The notes under the pieces: generated by a model
Seen by the model: only the letters and a program-made list of their open reading frames with translations
Told to the model about the DNA's origin: nothing
Databases searched by the model: none
Origin: Rhizobium leguminosarum
GTDB lineage: Bacteria; Pseudomonadota; Alphaproteobacteria; Rhizobiales; Rhizobiaceae
Length of the DNA: 64,000 bases
Assembly (NCBI RefSeq): GCF_004123835.1
Contig: NZ_MZMU01000003.1
Coordinates: forward strand, 248,001-312,000
Direction of reading: 5' to 3'
In this document: positions 35,689 through 45,316 of the stretch, piece by piece
Layout of the letters: each line of letters opens with the position of its first letter
Numbering within the stretch: the first letter of the stretch is position 1
Made by a program: the position numbers and the translations under genes

Positions 35689-37221
35689 TTAAAATTCCGC
35701 CTCTCGCAGCAGCTCGTTCAGGCGGGTGGCCCATTCCTTGTTGCCATCCCTGAACGGACCAAGCGCATCGCCGGCGGATTCGGAAAGGTCGCTGGCAACC
35801 GCAGCAAAGCGGCGGGCCTGTTCACGATGTCCCGCGGCCATATGGCAGCACGCCTGAATGCGCAGAAGCGCCGGCCAGTCAGGCCGCGCCTTTAGCGCCG
35901 TACGTCCCGTTTCGAGTGCGCCCTCGACGTTGCCCGAAAAGAACAGTGCAAGCATCAGGAGGCTGAACCAAACCCCATTCTGCGGGTCATGGGGGTTGAG
36001 TTCGAGGCCGCGAGCCAGGGGCTGCCGCGCGCCGGCCGCATCCCCCAAAAAGAGACGGGCCATGCCGAAGACGAGATACCCCAAGGCGAAACTCGAACCG
36101 AGTTCGATGGACCGTTCCGCTGCGAGGATCGCCTGGTCAGCCCTGCCTGTGTAGGCCGACACAATCGCCAGCGCATAGTGCGAGTACGGGTTCCGCGCAT
36201 CGAGATAGATCGCTCGAAGGGCCGCATCCAATCCTTCCTTCCCGTCCGCGGCGGGGTTATCAGTCCAGCCGTAGCCAATGAGGCCCGCATTGACCCGCGC
36301 CCGCCAGATCTGCGCCTCTGGAAGCATGGGATCGAGCTCCGCAGCCTCGCGGAAGAATCGCCGTGCGACAAGGTGGGTGGGCTGCGTGACCTTGTGGAAA
36401 TTGAATGTACCTTGCCTTACAAGGTTCCAGGCAGTGATGTTGCCGGTGTGCGGAGCCATCTGAAGCCCATGACGCAACAGCAGCTCGGGCTCCACCGCCG
36501 CTGCGATCCGCTCGGCGATGGCGTCTTGCACTGCAAATACCTCGGCCACCTGAAGGTCGTAATGTTCGGACCAGACGGTGGCGCCTTTCACTGCGTCGGC
36601 GAGGTGCACCGATATCCGGATTTGATCGCGGGTATACCGGATAGCTCCATCCACCAGAAAATCGACGCCAAGTTCGCGCGCGATAGATTGCGGATCCCTC
36701 GAGCCATCCTTCCTTGTGAAACTCGCCCCACGTGAGGCGACGCGGAACCATCTGAACCGAACGAGCGACATGATCAGGTCGTCGGTGATACCGTCGGCCA
36801 GATACTGTCTTTCTGCATCACCGCCGAGATTTTCGAATGGCAGTACCGCAATCGCCGGCATCGAACCGGTCTGCGCGTGCCATCCGCTTTCGGCTGCGTC
36901 GGTCCGGCTCTCCACCGGACCGGAAAATCTGTATCCGACCCGCGGGACCGTGACGATCCATTCGCTGCCGTCTGATGCAGGGCCGAGCAGCTTGCGAAGG
37001 GCGGCAATCTGAACGGAAAGATTGCTTTCCTCAACGGCCAATCCCGGCCAAACCGCATCCATCAGGGCCGACTTGGAGACGACACCCCCCTGTGCCGAAA
37101 GCAGAGCGGCAAGCAGGGAAGCACCTCGGGCGCCGATAGCGACAGGCCTATTGTCGCGAAACAGGCATCCGTTCTCTGCAATGAACTCGAAGTGGCCGAA
37201 GGCAAGGTGCTGGGTGTTCAT
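35689..37221 (-). CDS. OmpR-type winged-helix regulator with TolB-like and TPR regions
   Basis: 510 residues. Residues 1-105 are an OmpR/PhoB-like DNA-binding domain (LSVQIAALRKLLGPASDGSE, then WIVTVPRVGYRF). No receiver domain. Residues 120-250 are TolB/FlgO-like (AIAVLPFENLGGDAERQYLA, then GITDDLIMSL, then FLVDGAIRY), and the rest TPR repeats. The same body with a cyclase head occurs at 4433 and with a SARP-like head at 7205. Divergent from the cupin gene by about 100 bases, which may be its target. Confidence 0.85.
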   Translation of the reverse strand: MNTQHLAFGHFEFIAENGCLFRDNRPVAIGARGASLLAALLSAQGGVVSKSALMDAVWPGLAVEESNLSVQIAALRKLLGPASDGSEWIVTVPRVGYRFSGPVESRTDAAESGWHAQTGSMPAIAVLPFENLGGDAERQYLADGITDDLIMSLVRFRWFRVASRGASFTRKDGSRDPQSIARELGVDFLVDGAIRYTRDQIRISVHLADAVKGATVWSEHYDLQVAEVFAVQDAIAERIAAAVEPELLLRHGLQMAPHTGNITAWNLVRQGTFNFHKVTQPTHLVARRFFREAAELDPMLPEAQIWRARVNAGLIGYGWTDNPAADGKEGLDAALRAIYLDARNPYSHYALAIVSAYTGRADQAILAAERSIELGSSFALGYLVFGMARLFLGDAAGARQPLARGLELNPHDPQNGVWFSLLMLALFFSGNVEGALETGRTALKARPDWPALLRIQACCHMAAGHREQARRFAAVASDLSESAGDALGPFRDGNKEWATRLNELLREAEF

Positions 37222-37339
37222 GGCCGGGAATGATACGCCGATTTCGCAACTTTTCGGAATTTTTCGGCCCCGCTTCAGGACTTGCGCCGGCTGAGCGCGC
37301 AGAGTCTGCTCCAGTGCAACGGCTGAAGTGGTGAGAGAG

Positions 37340-37774
37340 ATGAAGAACGAAGCAACGCAACCGAAAAATCCTCATGGATTAACCGCGAAAGTCGTACGCG
37401 GGAGCGGCAGCCATGTCGCCGAGCAAGGGTCGGTCTATCGCTCGGGCGTCTCGGCACAAAGCGTCGGATCAAGCATGCTGTGGCTGGGGATGATTTCGCT
37501 ACCGGCAGGCAGACGAACCAAGGCCCATCGCCATGAGGGACACGAGACGGCCCTTCTGATGACTGCGGGCCAAGAAATCGAGATCTGGTCGGGGTCGGAG
37601 CTCGAGCGGTGCGAATCGGTCCACGCCGGTGACTATCTGTTCATTCCGGCCGGCGTTCCCCACGTGGCCGTCAATCGCAGCACCGAAAGCGCCGAGTTCC
37701 TCGGTGCCCGCAACGACCCCGCAGCCAACGAGAGCGTCGTTCTGATGCCGGAGCTCGACAACATCGTACCTTAA
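37340..37774 (+). CDS. cupin domain protein
   Basis: 144 residues. One cupin barrel with metal-binding motif AHRHEGHETALLM (His, His, Glu) and second motif GDYLFIPAGVPHVAVN (His). Probably a small-molecule binding or isomerase-type enzyme; substrate unknown. A RidA-family pseudogene follows after 19 bases, so both may have served one catabolic step. ATG at 37328 is an alternative start. Confidence 0.82.
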   Translation: MKNEATQPKNPHGLTAKVVRGSGSHVAEQGSVYRSGVSAQSVGSSMLWLGMISLPAGRRTKAHRHEGHETALLMTAGQEIEIWSGSELERCESVHAGDYLFIPAGVPHVAVNRSTESAEFLGARNDPAANESVVLMPELDNIVP

Positions 37775-37793
37775 CCACACCGGGAGGTGCACC

Positions 37794-38273
37794 ATGGCCA
37801 TCATCGAACAACGTCTGGCCGAAATGGGTCTGGAATTGCCCGAACCTTTGAAAGTTCGCGAGGGGCTGCATATGCCCTTCGCCTGGGTTCGGGTGCGCGG
37901 CACCCGCGCTTACATCTCGGGTCACGTCGCGTGCAACCGCGACGGGACATTGGCGGCCCCCTTGGCAAGGTCGGAGCGGATGTTTCGGCAGAGCAGGGTT
38001 ACGCGTCAGCCCGGCTCGTTGCCCTGGCCCATCTCGCCAGTCTCAAACGTGCTCTCGGAGACCTTGATCGGGTCACGGCTTGGCTGCGCGTCTTCGCCAT
38101 GGTGAATGTCTCCGGGTTTCAATGAGACGCCGCTGGTCACAAACGGCTATTCCGATCTGATACTGGAGCTGTACGGCCCCAACGTGGGCGCCCACGCCCG
38201 CTCGTCCATCGGCATGGCCATCCCTTTAAATGCGCCCGTAAACTGTGAGGCGGAAGTCGAAATAGACGGGTGA
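37794..38273 (+). pseudogene. RidA-family gene broken by two compensating frameshifts
   Basis: Frame 0 gives MAIIEQRLAEMGLELPEPLK...YISGHVACNRDGTLAAPL; the family continues in another frame from about 37960 (GPLGKVGADVSAEQGYASAR, LVALAHLASLKRALGDLDRV) and returns to frame 0 at about 38110 (PGFNETPLVTNGYSDLILEL, then YGPNVGAHARSSIGMA, AEVEIDG, stop 38271-38273). The product would be a reactive-intermediate deaminase-like protein of about 160 residues. Either a recent pseudogene or two sequencing errors. Confidence 0.85.
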
Positions 38274-38280
38274 CCGCCGG

Positions 38281-38323
38281 AACAGGATGATTTTAGGCCA
38301 GTTTGCCCTAAAATCATCCTGTT
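38281..38323. terminator. bidirectional terminator-like perfect inverted repeat
   Basis: 17-bp arms AACAGGATGATTTTAGG / CCTAAAATCATCCTGTT around a 9-base loop, between the convergent RidA remnant and rbsD-like gene. Confidence 0.75.
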
Positions 38324-38340
38324 CTACGTCAGATCGTCAG

Positions 38341-38386
38341 AGCATGATGTCGTCCGATAACCGCTCACATTTTTCGGCATCATGCT
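38341..38386. repeat. AGCATGATG small palindromic element
   Basis: AGCATGATGTCG...CGGCATCATGCT with inner CCGATAACCGCTCACATTTT; a short palindrome common between rhizobial genes. It lies right after the rbsD-like stop on the minus strand and may act as its terminator. Confidence 0.7.
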
Positions 38387-38857
38387 CTAGTAAACGAAGG
38401 GATCAACCTCGGCGTGGGCGTCCGCGTCCTTCGGATAAATCACGCCCTTGCGCAGGATGATGTTGGCATAGAGCCTGGGCTCGCCGGTCTGGATCACCGC
38501 ATGGGCAGCCTTCACCCTTCCGTAGAAATCCTGGCCGACGAGCGGCACCACCTGCCGGTGCGGCTCGTGGCGGGCGCAGCAGTCGATCATCTCCTCATGC
38601 ACGGGATCGAGCTTGTCGCGCTCGGCCTTGACGGTCGAGCGGAAGATCGCTTCCGCCACGAAATCGTCGATCGGCAGCACGCTGAGCACGGCATTGAGGA
38701 CCGGGACGAGGCGGTGGCCGTCGAGCCGGATCAGCCGGCGGGCATGTTCGACGCCCGGATAATTGCCGTCGACGATGGCGATCTCGTCGCCGTGGCCCAT
38801 GGCGCGAAGCGTAAAAAGCAGCTCCGGGCTCAACAGCGGATCAAGTCCTTTCAGCAT
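38387..38857 (-). CDS. RbsD/FucU family sugar mutarotase
   Basis: 156 residues. MLKGLDPLLSPELLFTLRAM, GHGDEIAIVDGNYP and the C-terminal YANIILRKGVIYP are the RbsD/FucU fold; the His of the GHGDE segment is the catalytic residue in the family. It converts sugar anomers (fucose, ribose or fructose-type). Its start overlaps the end of frcR by 17 bases, so translation is probably coupled and the gene belongs to the fructose locus. Confidence 0.88.
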   Translation of the reverse strand: MLKGLDPLLSPELLFTLRAMGHGDEIAIVDGNYPGVEHARRLIRLDGHRLVPVLNAVLSVLPIDDFVAEAIFRSTVKAERDKLDPVHEEMIDCCARHEPHRQVVPLVGQDFYGRVKAAHAVIQTGEPRLYANIILRKGVIYPKDADAHAEVDPFVY

Positions 38858-40088
38858 GGTCTACCTCCTTGAAGAGTACGTTCTGGTCGGTGAGGTAACG
38901 CGCGAAGATCGGCAGGCTGGCGCCGCCGATGGCGCGCGCCTGGGCGCCGACAGCGCCCTCGATGATTTCGGGCATGACGACACCTTGCAGGTCGAGCTTG
39001 GCGGCTTCGTCGATGGTGGCCTGGACCACGCGGCTGCGCACCCAATCGGGAAAGCCGCCGTCGATGACGGCCGCGCTGAAATCGACGATCGAGGCGGCGG
39101 CGACGATCGCCTGCGCCAGCGCCTTGGCGCTGTCCTGGATCCAGGCTTCCATCGGCTCGCCGAAATCCACCCAGCCGTCGGCCGAATACCAGAGCGGCTC
39201 GGGATCGATGCCGCGCTCGCGTAACATGTTTTCGAGCACGAAGATCGAGGCGATTTCGAGCAGCTGCATCGTCTCGCCGTTCTTGCCGCGCACCGGCAGC
39301 GGCCCGATCGCGCCCGCCGTGCCGGTGCGGCCGGAAAAGATCGCCGAATTCAGGACGATGCCGCCGCCGATGAAGGAGCCGATGAAGAAATAAACGAAAT
39401 CCGGATAGGACGGCCCGACGCCGAAGACCAGTTCGGCCCCGCAGGCGCTGGTCGCATCGTTCTGCATGAAGACGGGATGGGAGACGCGGGAGGCGATGTC
39501 GGCCTGCAGGTCGATCTCGCGCCAGACCTCCATGGCGCCCGGCGGCGCCCCCACCTCTTCGGCCCAGTTCCAGAGCTCGAAAGGGGCGGCGATGCCGAGG
39601 CCGGCAATGCGGCCGCGCTGCTTGTCGTCGAGCCGCTCTTCGAGCTCCCGGATGCCCGAGGTGACGAAGGCGAGGATTTCATCCGGCAGCGGATAGGCAT
39701 AGGTCTTGTGCAGCTGCATGCGGATACGGCCGACGAAATCCATCAACACCAGATCGGCGCTGCGCCGGCCCATCTTCAGGCCGAAGGAATAGACGGCGTC
39801 GGGATTGAGATGCATCGGGATCGACGGCTGGCCGACACGGCCGCGCACCGGTTCCCCGCGCGACAGCAGCCCTTCCTTCTCCAGCACCCGCATGATGACG
39901 GAGACGGTCTGCGCCGACAGCCCGCTGCGGCGCGCGATATCGGCCTTCGACAGCGCGCCGTAGAGACGTACCAGCGACAGCACGAGCCGTTCGTTATAGG
40001 CTCGCACCCTGACCTGGTTCGCACCGCCGGCCGGATTCAGAATTGGTGGCGGGACCGGTATGTTTGCCGGTCCATCCAAGGACGACAT
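38841..40088 (-). CDS. frcR: ROK-family repressor of the fructose locus
   Basis: 415 residues. N-terminal winged helix (GALSKADIARRSGLSAQTVS, then LEKEGLLSRG), then a ROK sugar-binding domain (GLGIAAPFELW, GSFIGGGIVLNSAIFSGRTG). Lacks the full CxCGxxGC zinc motif. Divergent from frcBCAK by 226 bases, as in S. meliloti, where it is named FrcR. An inverted repeat at 40121-40148 is a likely operator. Confidence 0.9.
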   Translation of the reverse strand: MSSLDGPANIPVPPPILNPAGGANQVRVRAYNERLVLSLVRLYGALSKADIARRSGLSAQTVSVIMRVLEKEGLLSRGEPVRGRVGQPSIPMHLNPDAVYSFGLKMGRRSADLVLMDFVGRIRMQLHKTYAYPLPDEILAFVTSGIRELEERLDDKQRGRIAGLGIAAPFELWNWAEEVGAPPGAMEVWREIDLQADIASRVSHPVFMQNDATSACGAELVFGVGPSYPDFVYFFIGSFIGGGIVLNSAIFSGRTGTAGAIGPLPVRGKNGETMQLLEIASIFVLENMLRERGIDPEPLWYSADGWVDFGEPMEAWIQDSAKALAQAIVAAASIVDFSAAVIDGGFPDWVRSRVVQATIDEAAKLDLQGVVMPEIIEGAVGAQARAIGGASLPIFARYLTDQNVLFKEVDHAERT

Positions 40089-40120
40089 GGCCGCTCCTCC
40101 CGATTGTTGGCCTATGCCCT

Positions 40121-40148
40121 AATTCGATGGAGCATGCCACATCGAATT
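40121..40148. promoter_or_regulatory. putative FrcR operator and frcB promoter region
   Basis: Inverted repeat AATTCGATG (40121-40129) / CATCGAATT (40140-40148). TTGACA at 40172-40177 may be the -35 box of frcB. The site is between frcR and frcB, consistent with control of both. Confidence 0.6.
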
Positions 40149-40314
40149 AATAATTCAATTGGATTTATTTATTGACAAGGGGATTTCTTTTCGCTCTTAA
40201 TTGCCGTCGTCAAGGGCACGGGACCGCTGGAGGCATTGGCGATCCACGGCGAAGTGTCATATCTTAAATTCCGGCCCCGCACGGGCGGCGCCGGCAAACT
40301 CTGGGAGGAGTTCC

Positions 40315-41334
40315 ATGAAGAAATCTGTTCTCGCTTTCGGCGCGCTCGCGCTGGGTGTCACCTTTTCCGCTCCTGTGATGGCGGCTGACGTTGCTGCCTG
40401 CCTCATCACCAAGACCGACACCAACCCCTTCTTCGTCAAGATGAAGGAAGGTGCGACGGCCAAGGCCAAGGAACTCGGCGTTTCGCTGAAGTCCTATGCC
40501 GGCAAGATCGACGGTGACAGCGAAAGCCAGGTCGCAGCGATCGAAAGCTGCATTGCCGATGGCGCAAAGGGCATCCTGATTGCTGCTTCCGACACCAAGG
40601 GCATCGTGTCTTCGGTCAAGAAGGCGCGTGAAGCCGGCCTGCTGGTCATCGCTCTCGACACGCCGCTCGAGCCGGCCGATGCCGCCGACGCCACCTTCGC
40701 CACCGACAACCTGCTCGCCGGCAAGCTGATCGGCCAGTGGGCCAAGGAAACGATGGGCGACAAGGCCAAGGATGCCAAGGTCGGCTTCCTCGACCTGACC
40801 CCGTCGCAGCCGACGGTCGACGTTCTGCGCGACCAGGGCTTCATGATGGGCTTCGGCATCGATCCGAAGGACCCGAACAAGATCGGCGACGAGGACGACA
40901 AGCGCGTCGTCGGTCATGACGTGACCAACGGCAATGAAGAAGGCGGCCGCAAGGCTATGGAAAACCTTCTGCAGAAGGATCCGAGCATCAACGTCATCCA
41001 CACGATCAATGAACCGGCCGCTGTCGGCGCCTATCAGGCGCTGAAGGCCGTCGGCATGGAAAAGAACGTGCTGATCGTCTCGGTTGACGGCGGTTGCCCG
41101 GGCGTGAAGTCGGTCAAGGAAGGCGTCATCGGCGCCACTTCGCAGCAATATCCGCTGATGATGGCAGCCCTTGGCGTCGAGGCGATCAAGAAGTTCGCCG
41201 ACAGCGGTGAAAAGCCGAAGCCGACCGAAGGCAAGTCCTTCTTCGACACCGGCGTCTCGCTCGTCACCGACAAGCCGGTTTCCGGCGTCAAGTCGATCGA
41301 TACCAAGGAAGGCACGGACAAGTGCTGGGGCTGA
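40315..41334 (+). CDS. frcB: fructose ABC transporter, periplasmic binding protein
   Basis: 339 residues. Signal peptide cleaved near VMA-AD. The mature protein follows the ribose-binding fold: [74 protein letters not shown]. This is nearly the S. meliloti FrcB sequence as I recall it. GGAGGAGTTCC precedes the ATG. It delivers fructose (also mannose/ribose in S. meliloti) to FrcC/FrcA. Confidence 0.95.
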   Translation: MKKSVLAFGALALGVTFSAPVMAADVAACLITKTDTNPFFVKMKEGATAKAKELGVSLKSYAGKIDGDSESQVAAIESCIADGAKGILIAASDTKGIVSSVKKAREAGLLVIALDTPLEPADAADATFATDNLLAGKLIGQWAKETMGDKAKDAKVGFLDLTPSQPTVDVLRDQGFMMGFGIDPKDPNKIGDEDDKRVVGHDVTNGNEEGGRKAMENLLQKDPSINVIHTINEPAAVGAYQALKAVGMEKNVLIVSVDGGCPGVKSVKEGVIGATSQQYPLMMAALGVEAIKKFADSGEKPKPTEGKSFFDTGVSLVTDKPVSGVKSIDTKEGTDKCWG

Positions 41335-41358
41335 GCCCTGTCTGATTGACAGCAGACC

Positions 41359-41380
41359 GGCCGGGGCTTGATCCCCGGCC
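41359..41380 (+). terminator. intra-operon hairpin after frcB
   Basis: GGCCGGGG-CTTGAT-CCCCGGCC followed by GTTTTC. An 8-bp perfect GC stem between frcB and frcC, likely to raise FrcB level over FrcC/FrcA by partial termination or RNA stabilisation. Confidence 0.8.
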
Positions 41381-41490
41381 GTTTTCGACGGACGATGTGC
41401 CGTCGCCTCACGAACCGGCTAATCAAAGACCGGATGGATATCGGTGACGGCCCCCGCGCGAGTTCGGCGCGCGGATGCGGAGGAGGAACC

Positions 41491-42555
41491 ATGACCGGAA
41501 CACAGGAATTCGAACGTGTCCTCGACGAAAGCGACAAGAGCGTCGCCTCTTTCGAGCACCAGAATGTCTCGCTGATCAAGCGCGCGCAGCATTTTCTGCA
41601 CTCGACGCCGGCCGCCGTGCCGTTGATCGTGCTGGTGCTGGCAATCTTGATCTTCGGGATGACGATCGGCGGACGCTTCTTCTCGTCCTACACGCTGACG
41701 CTGATCCTGCAGCAGATCGCCGTCGTCGGCATTCTCGGCGCGGCCCAGACGCTGGTCATCCTGACGGCCGGCATCGATCTTTCGATCGGCGTCATCATGG
41801 TGATCTCGGCCGTCGTCATGGGCAATGTCGCCATCACCTACGGCATACCGACACCGATTGCGGTCGCAGCCGGCATGCTTGTCGGCGGCCTGTGCGGATT
41901 GCTGAACGGCTTCCTCGTCGCTTATATGAAATTGCCGCCCTTCATCGTCACACTCGGCACCTGGAATATCGTCATGGCGACGAATTTCATCTATTCGGCC
42001 AATGAGACGATCCGCGATGCCGACGTCGACGAACAGGCGCCGCTGCTTCATCTTTTCGCCATGAGCTTCAAAGCCGGCACCGCCGTGCTCACCCTCGGCG
42101 TCATCGCCATGGTGCTGCTCGTCCTGTTGCTCTGGTATGTCCTCAATCACACCGCCTGGGGCCGGCATGTCTATGCGGTCGGCGACGATCCCGAGGCGGC
42201 CAAGCTCTCCGGCATCCAGACCAAGAAGGTGCTGCTCACCGTCTATACCATATCGGGCGTCATCGCCGCCTTCGCCGCCTGGGTCTCGATCGGCCGTAAC
42301 GGCTCGATCTCGCCGTCCTCCGCCGTGACCGATTTTAACCTCCAGGCGATCACCGCGACGGTGATCGGCGGCATCTCGCTGTTCGGCGGCCGCGGCTCCA
42401 TTCTCGGCACGCTCTTCGGTGCCATGATCGTCGGCGTCGTCTCGATGGGCCTCAACATGCTCGGCGCCGACCCGCAATGGAAAGTCCTTTTGACAGGCGT
42501 GCTGATCATTGCCGCCGTCGCCATCGACCAGTGGATCAGAAAGGTTTCGGTGTAA
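41491..42555 (+). CDS. frcC: fructose ABC transporter, permease
   Basis: 354 residues, about 8-10 membrane helices (VPLIVLVLAILIFGMTIGG; TLVILTAGIDLSIGVIMVIS; QAITATVIGGISLFGGRGSI), the RbsC/AraH-type permease family. The hydrophilic N-terminus of about 40 residues is longer than average. GGAGGAGGAACC precedes the ATG at 41491. Part of frcBCAK. Confidence 0.93.
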   Translation: MTGTQEFERVLDESDKSVASFEHQNVSLIKRAQHFLHSTPAAVPLIVLVLAILIFGMTIGGRFFSSYTLTLILQQIAVVGILGAAQTLVILTAGIDLSIGVIMVISAVVMGNVAITYGIPTPIAVAAGMLVGGLCGLLNGFLVAYMKLPPFIVTLGTWNIVMATNFIYSANETIRDADVDEQAPLLHLFAMSFKAGTAVLTLGVIAMVLLVLLLWYVLNHTAWGRHVYAVGDDPEAAKLSGIQTKKVLLTVYTISGVIAAFAAWVSIGRNGSISPSSAVTDFNLQAITATVIGGISLFGGRGSILGTLFGAMIVGVVSMGLNMLGADPQWKVLLTGVLIIAAVAIDQWIRKVSV

Positions 42556-42557
42556 TC

Positions 42558-43340
42558 ATGGCTCGCGAACCCCTTCTCACCGCCCGCGGTCTCGTCAAGC
42601 GCTATGGACGCGTGACCGCGCTCGACAATGCCGATTTCGACCTCTATCCGGGTGAAATCCTCGCCGTCATTGGCGATAACGGCGCCGGCAAATCCTCGCT
42701 GATCAAGGCGATATCGGGCGCCGTCACCCCGGACGAGGGGGTGATCACGCTGGAAGGCCGGCAGGTGCAGTTCCGCTCGCCGATGGAAGCGCGCGATGCC
42801 GGCATCGAGACCGTCTATCAGAATCTCGCTTTGTCGCCGGCGCTGTCGATCGCCGACAACATGTTTCTCGGCCGCGAGATCCGCAAACCAGGCCTGCTCG
42901 GCTCGATGTTCCGCATGCTCGACCGGCCGGCCATGGAAAAGCTGGCGCGCAACAAGCTCACCGAACTCGGCCTGATGACCATCCAGAACATCAACCAGGC
43001 GGTGGAAACGCTCTCCGGCGGTCAGCGCCAGGGTGTCGCGGTCGCCCGCGCCGCTGCCTTCGGCTCGAAGGTCATCATCATGGACGAACCGACGGCAGCG
43101 CTTGGCGTCAAGGAAAGCCGCCGCGTGCTGGAACTGATCCTCGACGTGCGCGCCCGCGGCCTGCCGATCGTGCTGATCTCCCACAACATGCCGCATGTCT
43201 TCGAAGTGGCCGACCGGATCCACATTCACCGCCTCGGCCGGCGGCTGACGGTGATCGATCCCAAGGAATACACCATGTCCGACGCCGTCGCCTTCATGAC
43301 CGGCGCCAAGGCGGTGCCGACGGAGCCCGTCGCCGCATGA
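42558..43340 (+). CDS. frcA: fructose ABC transporter, ATPase
   Basis: 260 residues, one ABC domain: Walker A GDNGAGKSSLIKAI, Q loop ETVYQNLALS, signature LSGGQRQGVAVARA, Walker B VIIMDEPTAALG, switch His ISHNM. Unlike RbsA it has a single domain, so works as a dimer. It starts 2 bases after frcC and its stop overlaps frcK by 4 bases. Confidence 0.95.
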   Translation: MAREPLLTARGLVKRYGRVTALDNADFDLYPGEILAVIGDNGAGKSSLIKAISGAVTPDEGVITLEGRQVQFRSPMEARDAGIETVYQNLALSPALSIADNMFLGREIRKPGLLGSMFRMLDRPAMEKLARNKLTELGLMTIQNINQAVETLSGGQRQGVAVARAAAFGSKVIIMDEPTAALGVKESRRVLELILDVRARGLPIVLISHNMPHVFEVADRIHIHRLGRRLTVIDPKEYTMSDAVAFMTGAKAVPTEPVAA

Positions 43341-43969
43341 ATGCACGCATCGATGAAATCGCCGGCGCAGTTCTCGACCGCGCCGGCCATTCCAAACGTT
43401 TTCTGGTCGCCATTGCCGGACCGCCGGGTGCCGGCAAATCGACCATGGCCGACAATCTGGCGGAAGCGCTGAAGGCCAAGGGCGAAAGTGCCGAAGTCCT
43501 GCCGATGGATGGCTTCCACATGGACAACGCCATCCTGATCGAACGCGGCCTGCTGGCGCGCAAGGGGATCCCCGAGACCTTCGATGTCCGCGGTTTCCTC
43601 GATATCATCCGCGCCGTCAGGCTGGCCGATCAGGAGGTTCTGGTGCCGGTCTTCGACCGCTCGCGTGAACTCGCCATCGCGTCTGCCCGCCCTGTTTCCC
43701 CCGATCATCGCTTCATCATCGTCGAGGGCAATTACCTGCTCTTTTCGCTGGGCAAATGGGCCGAACTCGAAGGCGTCTTCGACTTTTCGATCATGCTGGC
43801 ACCGCCGATCGAGGTGCTGGAGGAGCGGCTCTGGGCGCGCTGGCGCGGTTACAGCCTGACCGAGGAGGCCGCCAGCGCCAAGGTCTACGGCAACGACCTG
43901 CCGAACGGCCGGCTGATCCTCGAAAACCGCCGCCCGGCCGATGTGACGCTGGAGATCGCCCTGGCGTGA
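43337..43969 (+). CDS. frcK: kinase-like P-loop protein of the frc operon
   Basis: 210 residues. Walker A AGPPGAGKSTMADNL, DGFHMDNAIL, and EGNYLLF match the uridine/pantothenate kinase-like family (nucleoside triphosphate hydrolases acting on small molecules). Named FrcK in S. meliloti; its true substrate is unsettled. Translationally coupled to frcA through an ATGA overlap. Confidence 0.9.
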   Translation: MNARIDEIAGAVLDRAGHSKRFLVAIAGPPGAGKSTMADNLAEALKAKGESAEVLPMDGFHMDNAILIERGLLARKGIPETFDVRGFLDIIRAVRLADQEVLVPVFDRSRELAIASARPVSPDHRFIIVEGNYLLFSLGKWAELEGVFDFSIMLAPPIEVLEERLWARWRGYSLTEEAASAKVYGNDLPNGRLILENRRPADVTLEIALA

Positions 43970-44091
43970 TGCCCGGTTTCGGGATCACGACATGCATGAA
44001 AAAAGACCGAAAGCCCGCCGCATGAATCAATTTCAATGCGATGCGCTTTAGTGTTATCGAGACGGCAGACGCATCGCTTCGGAGGCCTGCC

Positions 44092-45138
44092 ATGCAATCG
44101 ATCACCATCCGCCGTCCTGATGACTGGCACCTGCATCTGCGCGACGGCGCCATGCTGGAAGGCGTGATCACCGATACGAGCCGCACCTTCGCCCGCGCCA
44201 TCATCATGCCCAATCTCGTGCCGCCGGTCGTCACGTCAGCCGACGCCAAGGCCTATCGCGAGCGTATCCTCAAGGCCTTGCCGGAAGGCCATCGTTTCCA
44301 GCCGCTGATGACGCTTTATCTGACCGAACTTACCAGCCCCGATGACGTGGAGGAGGGGAAGAACAGCGGTCTCATCACCGCCGTCAAGCTTTATCCCGCC
44401 GGCGCCACGACCAATTCGCATGGCGGCGTGCGCGATATGGAAAAGGCGATGCCGGTGCTGGAGCGCATGGCAAAGATCGGCCTGCCGCTCTGTGTCCACG
44501 GCGAGGTGACGACGCCGGAGGTCGATATCTTCGACCGCGAGGCCGTCTTCATCGAGACCGTGCTCGATCCGTTGCGGCAGCGCCTGCCGGAGCTGAAGGT
44601 GACGATGGAGCATGTGACGACATCCGATGGCGTCGATTACATCAAGGCGGCCAAGGGTAACCTCGCCGGCTCGATCACCACCCACCATCTGATCATCAAC
44701 CGCAACGCCATCCTCGTCGGCGGCATCCGCCCGCATTATTATTGCCTGCCCGTCGCCAAGCGCGAAAACCACCGGCTGGCCCTGCGTGCGGCGGCCGTCA
44801 GCGGCGACCCGCGCTTCTTCCTCGGCACGGATTCTGCCCCGCATGTCGATCCGCTGAAGGAATGCGCCTGCGGCTGCGCCGGCATCTATACCTCGGTCAA
44901 TACGATGAGTTGCCTCGCCCATGTCTTCGAACAGGAGGGCGCGCTGGAGCGGCTCGAAGCCTTCGTGTCGCTGAACGGACCGGCCTGGTACGGGCTGCAG
45001 CCGAACGAGGAGCGCATCACCCTGTCAAGGCAGGCCGAGCCGGTCGTCTTTCCCGCGAGGATTGAAACCGGCGCCGGTCCCGTGACGGTGTTTGATCCGA
45101 TGTTTCCCCTGCATTGGCAGGTGGTGCAGCAGGCGTAA
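44092..45138 (+). CDS. pyrC: dihydroorotase (class II)
   Basis: 348 residues. Third step of pyrimidine synthesis: carbamoyl-aspartate to dihydroorotate. [13 protein letters not shown] gives the two zinc His, [13 protein letters not shown] the carboxylated Lys, CVHGEV and MEHVTT further ligands, and [10 protein letters not shown] the catalytic Asp. The length fits the class II (E. coli-type) enzyme. It stands alone after frcK; pyrE lies 5.7 kb on. Confidence 0.95.
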   Translation: MQSITIRRPDDWHLHLRDGAMLEGVITDTSRTFARAIIMPNLVPPVVTSADAKAYRERILKALPEGHRFQPLMTLYLTELTSPDDVEEGKNSGLITAVKLYPAGATTNSHGGVRDMEKAMPVLERMAKIGLPLCVHGEVTTPEVDIFDREAVFIETVLDPLRQRLPELKVTMEHVTTSDGVDYIKAAKGNLAGSITTHHLIINRNAILVGGIRPHYYCLPVAKRENHRLALRAAAVSGDPRFFLGTDSAPHVDPLKECACGCAGIYTSVNTMSCLAHVFEQEGALERLEAFVSLNGPAWYGLQPNEERITLSRQAEPVVFPARIETGAGPVTVFDPMFPLHWQVVQQA

Positions 45139-45316
45139 GCTTCCAGATTTCAATTTTAAATAGAATATTCATCTTAAACTTCTGCGCGACGTTAAACGCG
45201 TAACATTTTCATTGTGCGGTGCATCATTTGTTAACGGATGCATAAGACATTCCTCGTCGCGGAGCCCATGAAGCTGCCAACATCTGGCGCGGCAACAGCT
45301 GCGGAGACTGAAAAGC

